From: Nemophila menziesii
Taxonomy: Eukaryota > Streptophyta > Magnoliopsida > Boraginales > Hydrophyllaceae
Direction of reading: 5' to 3'
Length of the DNA stretch: 64,000 bases
NCBI GenBank assembly: GCA_029959085.1
Contig: JARWIR010000001.1
Location: 14,623,730-14,687,729 of the forward strand
In this document: piece by piece, positions 45,701 through 57,130 of the stretch
Layout of the letters: every line of letters begins with the position of its first letter
How positions within the stretch are numbered: position 1 is the stretch's first letter
Notes under the pieces: model-generated
Told to the model about the DNA's origin: nothing
The model's database searches: none
The model's input: only the letters and a program-made list of their open reading frames with translations
Program-made: the position numbers and the translations under genes

Positions 45701-45960
45701 AAATTGGTTGGGTATTACGAAAATGAAAACTATCTTGAGAATCTCAAATGGATTAAGGAGTTGAAGGCTGGGAAAAATTTGGAGAAGAATAGTACAACAT
45801 ATTACCTTTGTGGCAACCGTTTATTACATTTGAAGAATGAGGAAGAATCTTGTAATGAAAGATATTACACCTTTGAGAGACACGATTCTCAAGAACATGA
45901 AAGTTTATATTTTTAATATTCTATATGTGTTGTACTCTTATCATGTTTTTACTAGATAAT
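39784..45960 (+). pseudogene. Decayed LINE family 2, copy A (split by solo LTR)
   Basis: Remnants in order: ORF1 DUF4283-type core with the QVGKPLRVDE motif (39,790-40,120); after the solo LTR, further ORF1 sequence (41,790-42,700); endonuclease (42,860-43,340: WDLIR/DPDKVEIEV, PWLLLDDF, SDHYLHVEF); RT (44,100-44,750: IPKKDNSVKVENYRSISCCN; AFVDELML where the catalytic YADD-like box is degenerate); zf-RVT (45,550-45,720: LCGLCSENFESNNHLFFKC). Stops are frequent in all frames, so it is much older than LINE-1a. Its 5' end joins the truncated 3' LTR at 39,783. No RNase H seen. Confidence 0.7.
40245..41786 (-). repeat. Solo LTR of an Athila relative, inside LINE ORF1
   Basis: Full LTR in reverse orientation: plus strand starts TGGTGTTGCCTAGGGTGTGA and ends GGGAGGCATCA, i.e. 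TG...CA, 1,542 bp. Flanking pentamers GCAAG and ACAAG match at 4 of 5, an eroded TSD. It is clearly more diverged from the 30.3-kb LTR than that LTR is from its own 3' partner. A solo LTR arises by recombination between the two LTRs of a full element. Confidence 0.85.
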
Positions 45961-46069
45961 AGTGAGCTTTTAAATTTTGTATATTGATAATGTTTGACGC
46001 ATAGATAAATATTACTCTATATTTTTTTAGTTTAAGTAGATTTTATAATGTTGACCAAAAAAAGTAGAT

Positions 46070-48676
46070 TTTATGATGTTATACATTTTCATTTCGTTCA
46101 AACATGTTCATTCCATTTAAAGAATGTTTTACTCATTCAAAAAGAAAAAGATTGAGAATACCAAGACCTCTCTCCCTTCAAAGAATTTTTTTGATGAGTT
46201 AGTGGAGTTACAAAATATGGCTAGGACTCTTGAAAGGATGGGGTTAGTTTTATTTAACAAAATGCTACACTTGTCTATACTTTAATGAGTGATAGATGCA
46301 CAAAACTCTTACATAGAATTATGAAAATTAAACAAATGCGAAAATTCATTGCAAATATACAATGTCCAAATGGAGAAGTTACAACTTCTAGTGCATAAGT
46401 GTATGAAGTGTTCATCGACTATTATGAGAGTTTGTTGGGGTCAAAGAGTATTACGGGTAGTGTTGATTTTGAGGTCTTCGATTGGGGTAAGATTCTTTCG
46501 CAAGAACAAGGTTTAGACATGTGCAAAGAAGTTTCGGGTGAAGTGATTAAAGAGACAATTATTCGTATAACAAATGATAAACCTCCAAGACCAGATGGGT
46601 TCTTCTCACTTTTTTCAAGAAGTCTTGGGTCTCATCGGCGAAAATAGTATACAAGCGGCACGTGAACTTTTGAAAACCCGGGTTCTAACTTTAACAACTA
46701 AATGCCACTATTATTGCTTTCATTCTGAAGAAAGATGAGCCGACCAAGGTCGAAGATTATTGGCCTATTTCTTGTTACAATGTTATTTATAAAGCTATTA
46801 GCATGATTATTTTGGACCACTTGAAGCCAGTTTTGGATGAATTAGTGGATAAAGCTCCAAGTGTGTTCATTTAGGGAAGATCGATGACCGAGAATATTCA
46901 CCTTATGCAAGAGTTATTGAGGAGTTATAATTATAATAGTAGCCCATCTAGATGCACAATTAAAATTGAATTGTGCAAGGCCTATGACTCTATTTCATGG
47001 AATTATTTTCATGAGGTGCTTGAAGGAACCAACTTTGATTGGATTATTGTTTGTATTTCTACAACTTATTATTCGGTGGGAACAAATGGTGAAGTTAATG
47101 ACTTATTCAAAGGAGGAAAAGGCTTGGGACAAGATGGTCCTCTCACACCTTACCTATTTGTTCTATGTATTTACTATTTCCCGAGACTCTTGAAAAAAAA
47201 TACAAACAAAGTTTTCAATATCATCCCAAATGTGGGAAAGTGAAAATCATTCACCTTGCTTTTGCCAATGATTTAATGATGCTTTCAAAAGGTGATCATG
47301 AATCGGTTAAGATACTTATGGATAACTTGAAGGCTTTTGGGAAGTGTTTGGCGCTTCAATTGAATGTGATAAGTCGAATATTTATTATGTGGGTGTTAAA
47401 AAGGAAGTGCTTGGGAATATCTTGGAAACAGTGCAATTGGAAAAATGGACCATGCCTTTATGTTATTTAGGTGTGCCTCTAGGTGCTTCGGTTTTGATTT
47501 CGAGAAATTATAAGCCTTTCATTGATAAAATAAAATGGTATATAAGAGTTGGAATGCAATTTTTTTGTCATTTACAGGAAGATTGGAGCTAATTAGATTG
47601 GGTTTTCAAGGGGTAATATGCTTTTGGTTTTCTATCTTTTGGGTTCTGGTTTGTGTGAGGGGTCGAATTGCAAGCATTTGTAGAGATTTTTATTGGGATT
47701 GAAAATCACAGTAAATTAAACTAAGTAAAATATGTACTCCAAAAGTTGAAGGTGGACTTGGGATTAAGGATTTAGGTGCTTGGAATAAAACCTTACTCAT
47801 GAAAATGCTTTAGAAGATAGTTGACTAAAAGGATTCGTTTTGGATCAAATGGATTCATGAGAAATATCTCAAGAATGTTAATATTTGGATGAGGAAAGAG
47901 AAAAAATTGGATTCTACTCTTTTGAATAATATTTGGAAGTTGAAGGATGAGACTGAGGTTTCACTTGGGAAAGAAGGTAGAGAGAATATTTTGACTCGGT
48001 GGTTCTCCTAGGCCAACGATCTTCCTATCATTAATGATGCTTCTAGTGGTGAGTTTTATGCTTCATTTAAGAAACCATATGATGAATTCCGCCACCAATA
48101 TTTTGTTAAAACTTGGGCAAATCTTGTATGATACTCTTGTGTTATTCCTGAACATGACAATACATGAGAGACTTAAGACAAAGCATATGATATGACCTAC
48201 ATGGACTTGGATTCACATTCTGAATTATGTGGAGAGAATTTTGAATCAAATATGTATCTTTACTTTGAGTTTACTTTTGTTAGATTATTTGTGATGAGAA
48301 TAAAAAGTGGTTGGGAATCATAAATGATATGAGTATTTTGTTGAGTGTTTTGAAGTGACTTAAGAAACTAAAGGCACATGAAAATTGGATGAGAAAAGTT
48401 TGGAAGATTTTGGAGCTACTATTTGTATTTGGAGGATGAGAAATAATATATATTGTCATGAGGTGTGAACTTTGAACAAAAGAAACGGTTTTCAAGTTTT
48501 ATATCTTTTTATTTGTTCTATCATTATACTTTCTTGGATGATAGTGAGAGTATACTTTGAAACTCTATGAGGTAAATAGTAGTGCATAGTTAGTTGTTAC
48601 TTTAAACTTTCAGACCTAAATAGGTGACACATTGTATAGTGTACCGTTTCTATTTTCTTTTTAATACAGCTATTTA
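46070..48676 (+). pseudogene. Decayed LINE family 2, copy B (5'-truncated)
   Basis: Begins in the linker before RT (FLDELVELQNMARTLERMG, about 46,190), then RT start (46,399-46,640: YYESLLGS, ITNDKPPRPDGF), core RT (46,720-47,480: KVEDYWPISCYNVIYKAIS, CTIKIELCKAYDSISWNYF, LAFANDLMMLSKGD, LCYLGVPLGAS), a zf-RVT remnant (48,160-48,300) and the family 3' tail TTGTATAGTGTACCG...AATACAGCTATTTA then A7. The RT box reads FAND instead of F/YADD. Many stops and frameshifts; the longest open piece is 119 codons (46,884-47,243). Confidence 0.8.
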
Positions 48677-48699
48677 AAAAAAGTGTGCATACGAACTCT

Positions 48700-50170
48700 C
48701 AATTTTTTTTGTCGAATAATACATATATTAAATAAATATAAAGATTTTACATAATACATGGACTGCCCAACCAATCACGTAAATAACGAAACACAGTGAC
48801 GACAATACATGAAAATAAATAAAGGATACAACCCAAACAAACACCGAACAAAGGAAGATAGCGATGTGGACAAGGAAAAACAAACTCAAATAGGAACCCC
48901 TTCCCATGACGAAATAGTTACAAAAATGCCACAGAAGTAGCGGGCTGAGACCGTCAAGGGTCGAAGAAACGTGATCCTTAAGAAAGACAAACTCAAGCCT
49001 CTAGATGAGGGGGATAATATGACTACCATTTTAATAACCACCGTAGTTATCAACTCGTTGACTCTACTATCCAAAGTAAAATCCAAAAAAAAGTTGCATT
49101 AACGAAGATCCTAGTAGCTCTCGTATCATAAAAAGTATCACTAGCCCAAGTGAAAATAACGCACACCAAAACTTGAAGGGCCAATCGAGCCCACAAACGT
49201 CAAACCACAAACATCACCTACTTTTTCCCAAAACAAACTGAAAACCACACACAACGTATCGCCAGCAAAACCTCAAAATTGCAGATCAGGGTTATCAGGA
49301 ACGAGAGAACCGATCACCAGTTACCCAAACTGAACGGCAAACACCCAAATTTTTTGATGTCAGACACAATTGAAGGATGGACCATGACCAAAAGTGAATC
49401 ACCACCAACAATTTAGGAAATCCTGCAAGGGAAGATAAAACAACACCAACAACCACCTCGACTACAAAAACATTCCTAATGCAACCCTAAACAAGCGCAA
49501 GACAAAATCCTAGGCCAAATAATATACGAACAATAAAAAATTCGAGTGAACGGCAAACACCCGACTTCCAAAAGCCGAAATCACCGGACCTAGTAACTTT
49601 GATCCTACTCGAATCACCACGAAGCACAAGTAAATGGTAACAAAAGGAAGGGTAGAAAGACCAATACCAAAATACAGGTAGACTCCAACAAAGGGCCGAA
49701 ACCGCTTCCACTGATCTCCACGTGTGTATCCTGTCCAAAACCCAATTAAACACCCCTCTTGAAAACAAAGCAGACCCAAACTTGCAACCCAACATATGGC
49801 CCCAAATGGCCCAAAAAAGAAATGGGCAACAACGTTAAGAAATTTTGTCTTCTCTTATGTGGCTCTGTAAATATCGTTCCAGAGAAAGGCTTTTTCGATG
49901 GTGGCTTCATAGTAGGTCTAGAAACCTCCAATAAAAGCAACGACATCGGAGATAAGTCAATAGAGGTCAACGGCTTCGGGTAACTCACAAGCGGAACAAG
50001 ATCAAACGGTGTGTGTCCATTCACGGTGGTTTTATCAGCACCACCGCTGGCCCCCGTGTCTTGCTCCTGCGAGACCAATATTCGCGAGAATGACGCACGA
50101 GAACTGGATCAAGCGTCGACTCGGTCCGACTCGATCGAAGTGAAGCGATGTATGGTGAAAAAGAGAACAG
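48700..50170 (-). mobile_element. Poly(A)-tailed retroposon of unknown type (minus)
   Basis: Read on the minus strand, the segment ends TTTAATATATGTATTATTCG then AC and eight A, a retroposon-like tail. Upstream is a T-rich 3' region and a GC-richer 5' part (49,750-50,160) with a 110-codon ORF starting MVSQEQDTGASGGADKTTVN. No endonuclease, RT or known domain could be read. It could be a non-autonomous LINE derivative, a 5' leader plus deleted body, or a retrocopy of a host transcript. No TSD found. Confidence 0.35.
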
Positions 50171-50179
50171 GAAAAATCA

Positions 50180-52430
50180 AACAAAGAACATAAAGGAAAA
50201 AAGAGACAAATAAGAAAGATAAAGGGATGTAGAACAGAAAAGGGAAAAGAAAAGAAAAGAAAAATAATAAAAGAAAAAAAAATTGTTTGGATTAGAAATT
50301 TTTATAAAAGAAGATTTTATAAATGATTGTGGATATTTATTATTTGGATTGAAAAAAAAATACAAAGAGAAAAAATAAAAAATTAATTTTAGTCTATAAA
50401 TAATTTTTTTTTATTTGATTCTAATTTAAAGTGATTATAAAATTGGTTACAAGAGTAATATTTAAAATGATTCCTTTTCTTTTTTCATAAAATTTTCTAA
50501 TACAAACAATGTAAAAATAAAAGAGCCAATTGTTGATTGATGCCTATTAAAAAACTTATTTAGAAAAAGGTGCCTAGAATAAAATATTTATTGAAAACAG
50601 TTCCATCCCAAATTACCCCTATAATTAACAATTAAAAAATAAGAAAAAAACTAATAAACACACGCGCGTCCGTGAATTTTTTTTAAAATCGTCATAACTA
50701 ATTCAAAAAAAAAAAATCAAAAAAATTAAAAAAAATTATATTTGGATAAATCAAATTAATATTTACGTCTATGATTTTTTTCGGAATTTTCTGAATTTTT
50801 TGATTTTTTTTTATTTTTTTAATTTTTTTTTGCAGACACGAAATTCCATGTTTTCCATGTTTTAAACATGGAATTTCATGTTTATTTCACGGTTTAAAAC
50901 ATGGAGGTGGTGATGGTTGTGGTGGATGTAGTGGTGGTTACATACATGGTGGTTGAGGTGGTTGTGGTGGTGGTGGCGGCGGCGGTGGTGGTGGTGGTGG
51001 TGGTGGTGGTGGTGGTGGTGGTGAAAGAAGTACCCTATTATTTGTTTAATATTTAAAAATTAATATAGTATTAAAATAAAATAATGTATTTAATAATAAA
51101 GGTAGTAAAGATATAGAAAATATAAAGGACATATTTTCTATAAATAATTATTTTATTAGGTATTTTTTTATAAAATAAATTATTAAAAACATAAAAAAAC
51201 AATTAAAAAATTTAATAAGAATATTATCAACAATAACCTCAAAATAAAAAATCATTTTTATTCTCTTTTTTCTTTTCCAATTCTCTTCATTCAAAGAGAC
51301 TCTTAAGTTTCTGAAGTGCTTTTTTAAAAAACAAATTATAAAACAGAGGATTTAGAGCTTTAATTACGAAGTTGGACTCTAGAACTTTCAAGCCACCAAA
51401 TCTCAACAAACTTTAGCTCCTATGACAACATCACCACCTCCTTTAAAAAAGAGACTTCAAACAATTACTAGTAATTTGTACTTTCTTAATTACTCTTGAA
51501 AACAACACAAACCTAAAACACCAAAATGTATTATATAAGATTACGTTTGTTTCTTTTATTTTAAATAAACTGTAAGTATTTTTTGTAGTTCTCGTCTTAT
51601 AAAAATTCTCTTTCCAAAACAAAAAATTCTAAGAGCTGCAAACAAAATTGAAAGTTAAGTAAATTTTTAATTCCTTCTAATAGAAACAAATAAATTAGTA
51701 CTTTTATTCTTCCCGTAATTGTTTATGAAGAGATGAGATTAGGACTATTAGCTAAACATAAACCATACATAATGACACTTGAACCTGTGCAGCATGTTCT
51801 CTGGCTGCAATTAATTTTTCATCTTCCAACTTTTATCCTAGTCAGATACGATAAACCCATTTCATTTACTGCTCAGTCGCATTCATCAATGCACAAGCAC
51901 CCGCTATAAAGAGTTCAATTTATTTTTTACTCCAAATCGCACTTGTTGAGTACAATTATTCTTAATCAATTGAGTTAATTTAAGGATTAATGTCCAATAT
52001 ATCTTTCAAGTTAAAATTAATTATTTTTCATCACAATTAAATTTTTTTTTCCATAAAAAACAAGATATATTTTATTCTTTTCTTTTTTACCCATAAAAAA
52101 TAGTTTGAGTTATTGAAATCTTTCTATAACTTAAATTTTGAGTTATGAAAATTTTCTCAAAATTCAGAGTTTAAGTTTTGGGAGCGAACTCAAGATATCT
52201 TAGGAGGGTCAAAAAAATAGTGCCTTTTACGGGATAGTGGACAAGACTGCACAGGTTTATTGAGCATTAACCCTTAATGTAACGAGTTAAAATCTTATTA
52301 TTTTTTATATATTTCAAGGGGGAAAATGAGAAGTACAAGGTTCAAATTTATTTCTAAACCTGTTAACCTAGTTTCGATTTATCTCGATGATAGGGTATGA
52401 AAATAACGCTACCATCAACCTTAGGGCCAC
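50180..52430. other. AT-rich spacer with microsatellite
   Basis: Apart from the GGT tract at 50,904-51,023 and a short palindrome (CCATGTTTTAAACATGG near 50,855), nothing supported. No ORF above 62 codons. Confidence 0.5.
50904..51023 (+). repeat. (GGT)n-rich microsatellite
   Basis: Impure GGT/GGC triplets become a pure (GGT) run at about 50,983-51,021. The stretch has strong strand asymmetry and no supporting gene structure. Confidence 0.9.
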
Positions 52431-53230
52431 GCTCGATCCGAAGACATATTTGCATATGCGTATGCATATTGTAACCCCGAGTGGCAAACGTTATTTCCTA
52501 AAGGTAAGGTATTACAGTTGGTACGCGTTCATTCAGACCATACCCCGATCTTGATTCAAATTCTTCCGTTGAAAAAGAAAAAAAGCTAAGCCTCGACGTT
52601 TCCAATTTGAAACTGCTTGGTGTCTCCACAAAGGTTTTAAGGAGTTTTAATGACAAATGGGAGGGAAAATCACTATGGAGCTTGTACCATATCTATTCAA
52701 GACCACCTCAACAAATGGAAATTTGATAGCTTTGTAGACCTTAATCGGTGTAAAAGATTATTAGCGACATGACCGAGGGGTAATCTAGAGAACACTTCAA
52801 AACTCATATAGTTCTCGTTTCACCGGTTGGGTAATCGACTAATGAATGAGTATAAGAGTGTATTAGAGCAAGAAGAGGTAGTGCGCTTCCAGAAATAGCG
52901 TAACACGCATGTATATCATCTATCTAAGATTGTGAGAAAAAAGAAGTCGAAATGTATGAGGCTACTTGACGAGGTGTGTGTGTGTGTGTATGTTGATATA
53001 TGAGGATGAGGGTTTAAAATGATGGTTTTGGATTACTTTATGAAACTCTATGCGGGACCGGCTGACCATGTTGACGTGTTCACCCTTCTACAGATGCAAT
53101 TTGTTGGAGAGTAATGTGCTCAACTTTTGACGACTCTGTTTTCATAGGAGAAAATTAAGTATGCGGTATTTCAATCAAACCCTACGAAGGCCTCGGGGCC
53201 AGATAGTATGTTAGCGGCCTCGGGGACAAA
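52430..53230 (+). pseudogene. LINE fragment (endonuclease end to RT start)
   Basis: Frame-broken matches include HSDHTPILIQ (the C-terminal catalytic SDH of the LINE endonuclease, about 52,533), RRFQFETAW, a charged linker, and VFQSNPTKASGPDSM (about 53,168-53,215), the opening of the RT domain. A (GT)n tract interrupts the linker near 52,976. The downstream RT is not convincingly readable before the next element. Family not determined. Confidence 0.65.
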
Positions 53231-53515
53231 GTAAGGTAAGAACCTCTTAGTCTTCTATATCTCTAAGAGTATGACTATTAATTAAAAACCTTTGAGTTTC
53301 TTTATTAATTCCAACATGTACTACGAAGAAGTATGACGTTTGAGGTAAACCATATTTGTCGAGATGCAAACATGTGTGCGAGTTTGTCGGCAAAAAAGGA
53401 GTAGAGATGTATACTGATCCAATGAAGTTTGAAGACCCACCATAGTATCTATCTAGGTGTATCAAAAGATATATGGGTGGATGTTTCGTGCCTAGAGTTA
53501 TTTTAGATTCTCTTT

Positions 53516-54779
53516 AGACATTTTTACTCAACGGGTCTTGAAGACCTCCCCTCGTGATCCAGACACCCCCGCCTAATCCAGTCTTCTTACTAAAGGCCTC
53601 TGATAAGATTTTACATTATAGTCTTTTTACCCACTATCTATTATACCCTTTTTGTGTTTTACCTACTATATATTATATAGAATACCTATATAATTAGAAA
53701 ACCCTATAAACTCATTCCAACTCCTCTCTCTTCTCTCACACTCCAAAGTCAACAACCCTTATCCTCCTGTGACCATGGCTCCATTCAACAACTCCGTTCA
53801 AGCCGTTCAACATCTCCGTTCATGGTCTCATCAGCAAATCCTTTCGTAGATCACTAAGCTTTGATGGAAGATCCGTCATGGCTCATCGTGGCTCGTTGTG
53901 AATTGTTCGTGGATTGTTTGCGACTTGTTAGTGGCTCCTAATAGAGAATACCTTGAAGACTTTGTCGCAGTTTGTGGAAAATATTTGAATCTCTATATCA
54001 TTGCATCTTCGACGAACAACTCTCTAGCATTAAAGGCTTTCGTTGATGGCTTTTAAGAATAACTCTCTGACTCCGGCGAAGAAGAAGTTGGACAACAAAA
54101 ATGACATTAATAGATTTCGTACATGGGTTGGTTTTTTGTGTTTTGGTGTTTTCGTACTCCACAATTTTCGACTTCAGCAGCAGCTGATATGAAGGCTAGA
54201 TCTGATTTTTGAAAAGAAAAAAACAGTTGTAGCCGACGAATGACGTCAGTTGCAGTGTCAGCAGTGACGTCATCATTGTCCTTTAGTTACATTTTTTTAG
54301 AATTCTAGCATTTTTTTACACTTTTAACTTGTTAACTGAATTTTCTGTATCATTTTAATTATTATTGTATTTTCCCCCTAGATTAAGTGTATTATTAATA
54401 TTTTTCTAGATAATGTATTTCTTTTTATGTATTATTTTTATTTTACTTAGTGTTTTTAGTTGAGTACTCAGTAATTTTCCCGAGTAAACAATGTTTTTTG
54501 CTGAGTATACTTAGAGAATTTTTCAGATACTCAAATAAATTTTCCAATACTAAGAGAAATTACTAAGTACATCCCAGTGGCGGCGCTAGTTGTGGTTGGT
54601 GTTGGTGGTCAGTGGTGATACTCAATGAGTCGTTACTCAGTGCGTCAATACTCACTGAATTGGTGATTCATATTTATTGACAATTTTTTTTGTCCTTATG
54701 TGGAAGTTTTTTATTTGAGAGTATTTTAGTATTTGGTCACCCATAAGATTAAGTGGTGATTTCTTTGAAATTGATCCTA
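53516..54779. mobile_element. CTCAG-family element, copy 3
   Basis: Shares the layout of copies 1 and 2: start TTTACTCAACGGGTCTTGAAG, then CCTCGTG and CTTCTTACTAAAGGCC, a promoter-like AT-rich leader before CTCCTCTCTCTTCTC, a GC-richer core, TACTCAGTAA-like motifs (54,460-54,660), a GGTGGTGG-type stretch and the end ATTGATCCTAA. It is well diverged from copies 1 and 2 in the core, so the common termini and motif arrays are what defines the family. No transposase. Confidence 0.5.
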
Positions 54780-54959
54780 ACTACACTTATTTTTGCATAC
54801 ACGAGAGGCTTAAAAGCCGTTTAGAACAAGATTACATAATAAACAAGACCGTCACTGGGAGTCCAATACGACTCTAGCAATCACACCTTCACTCCTATCT
54901 CTCGTAATAATAGTCCAAAGGTAATCCAAAGGATCTTCAAATTACACGGGTCATGTTTG

Positions 54960-56250
54960 CACGTTCGCTCATTCCTTAGCTAACTTATCTACACATGAAT
55001 TAGTTTCACGAAAAATATGATTTGATTCGAATTTGGGATGATCCTGTAACATGTCCCAACATTCACGTGCTATATGAAAACATCAACTACTTGAGCTCCC
55101 ACAGCTCTTCACTAGCGCATGGAGCTCTCTCAAGTCAGTCTCAATAACAAGTTCCTTGTAACCCTTTTTAATTGCCCATCTTAGTCCAAAATGAAGTGCA
55201 AGAAGTTCAGATTTGAGCGGAGAGTCTACTAAACACGACCCATTATATCCGGCAATACACACCCCATTTTTATCCCTCAAAACACCTCCAATACCCGCGA
55301 ACCCCCTAGTTGCATCGAAGCTCCCATCCACTTTAAGTTTATCTCTATCCATAGGCTTAACCCATTTAACCATTACGTTTCTTACCAACTTGATTAAATC
55401 CCCATCAAACTCCTTCCCCCAAGTTAGTATGAAATTGCTGGCTAGATATAGTAATTCCTTTTTTATTTCCTCGTTGTGAGGCATAAATTTTAATTCATTG
55501 AACACCACTGAGTTTCGCTTAACACAAATAACCCATATTGCACCGACAAACACAAGCGTCCACTTGATTCCCGCAACCCTTGCATTAGACATTAGATGGC
55601 CCTCAAGCCATTTCTTCAGACCCGCTCTAACAGTGGCGCGAGCTTCCCCATCAGCAGCAACTGCTTCCGCGACAAAGGCATTGCCGTCATTTGCTTCCCG
55701 CCTCCAGGAGTTGTTTATCAGGCACAAGCCATTCAACTCAGCAGCCGGCACCCTCGCGTCACATGTCAGCAGCTCAAGATCTTCACATGTCCGTGTCACC
55801 GCTACATCAGTCATCTCCCCTTCAGCCTCCAAGTTAAATATCCGCCATAAAATTTTCGCAACCTTACAGCTCAAGAAAATGTGACATATATCTCCCATAT
55901 CAGCTCACATTTCTTGCATCATCTTGAGTCAACCACGCCCCTTTCATAAAGGTTTTCCGCAGTAGCAACTCGATTTCTAGCTAGTCTCCAAAGTAATAAT
56001 TGTACCATCTGTGAACATTTTATCTTCCAGAGCAACTCTCATTTAAACGACACATCCGCTGCATTACTTTCTAAACAATTGAAAGTCGATTTTACCGTAA
56101 AATTACCTGAAGCCTCATGGCGCCACAAGACATTCAATCCTGACACTCTATTCGATACTATTACGCCATCTCGAAGAACAGTTGCACCCGCTAAGATGAC
56201 TTTGCAAGCATTCGAGTCTTCCCATTTTTTTCGCGATTTAGTAACCCATT
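54960..56250 (-). pseudogene. LINE 3' fragment with zf-RVT and RNase H (minus)
   Basis: Minus-strand order: FTVKSTFNC...LLLWRLARNRVATAENLYER (about 56,110-55,930), a zinc-binding block C-K-K-C...GDICHIFLSCKVAKILWRIF (to 55,830), then a 271-codon open frame (55,898-55,083) whose C-terminal half is a plant RNase H: VDGSFDATRGFAGIGGVLRD, LKSELLAL, VIETDL. A TGA at 55,083 precedes the end of the domain, FRETNSCVDKLAKE, which supplies the last aspartate. This RNase H type differs from that of the LINE-1 family copies, so a third LINE lineage is present. 5' truncated near 56,250. Confidence 0.75.
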
Positions 56251-56566
56251 TTTAGAGTATTTATTTTTAAAGATTTCAACCCACACTACTTTCTAATTTT
56301 GTAAAAGGCTTCTATCCAAGTTTTGCTAAAAGCTAGCTATATATTTTTATAAGCCAATAAATTTATTTCTCACAATTAAGTTAAACAAATACAAAAAAAT
56401 CTCTCTCTCTCCTCTCTCTAAAAATAGGCACTCTCTTTTCTCTCTCCTAGGTTTACGGTTTTTCGGAACAAAAATTACAGTCTTCTCGTCTCCCTCGTCG
56501 GCCCTATAAGGAAATTGGACCAAGCGCATCGATCTCCATTCAATAATTATCTGGGGGCTTCTCGGA

Positions 56567-57130
56567 ATGGGGAAATCTTTAGATGGACTGCGAAATCACA
56601 TATCGTATGGCCCCGGTATCAACAACGATTCCATCGATCTAAAACCCCTTGTTATGAAATTTGATTCTAGCAATTATGATGCTAGTATATATTCTTGTTC
56701 TACACATGCATGTGTTTCTTCATACACTTTTGTTAGATATGATGAATATTGGTCCCAAGATAGTTTTTGTTTTATGATTATATATATGCTTAAATACTAT
56801 TACTCATGGATCTATAAGCAATTTGTTATTGATCTTTATACCGTGGTTTCTCTAGGTCAGAAGAATCTCTGTCTCAATCTTTCTCCTTTAAAGGTTCACA
56901 AGGAGACTTCTAAAGAATTCAACCTCATAGGAATTTTTCAAAAGTATCTTGAGGAAATGAACATAAGATTTAATAAATATATTTTAGGTTATTTTTCTCT
57001 GGTGATTTATGATTTCAAGAATTATAGTTATAACTTTTATAAACGAAATGCTGAAGAGGAAAACTATAATGTTGATAAGTTTCAAAAGGGAGGCGGCTAC
57101 TCCCGTGGGAAAGCCGCAAAGGATATATGA
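56567..57130 (+). CDS. Unrecognised 187-codon ORF in LINE 5' region
   Basis: Open from ATG 56,567 to a TGA overlapping the ORF2 start (57,127). Very rich in Tyr, Phe, Asn and Lys, no motif recognised, no zinc knuckle. The last 20 codons (GGGYSRGKAA) occupy the same place as the sequence preceding ORF2 in LINE-1a. It may be a rearranged remnant of ORF1 or 5' leader, or a chance frame in AT-rich sequence. Confidence 0.25.
   Translation: MGKSLDGLRNHISYGPGINNDSIDLKPLVMKFDSSNYDASIYSCSTHACVSSYTFVRYDEYWSQDSFCFMIIYMLKYYYSWIYKQFVIDLYTVVSLGQKNLCLNLSPLKVHKETSKEFNLIGIFQKYLEEMNIRFNKYILGYFSLVIYDFKNYSYNFYKRNAEEENYNVDKFQKGGGYSRGKAAKDI

Noticed and set aside
50904..51023. Glycine-rich protein coding sequence in the GGT tract
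   Set aside because: No open frame with flanking coding structure; a simple triplet microsatellite in non-coding DNA.
55213..55884. Plus-strand ORFs (88 to 128 codons) opposite the LINE RNase H
   Set aside because: They are antisense shadows of the 271-codon minus-strand frame with its clear RNase H motifs.
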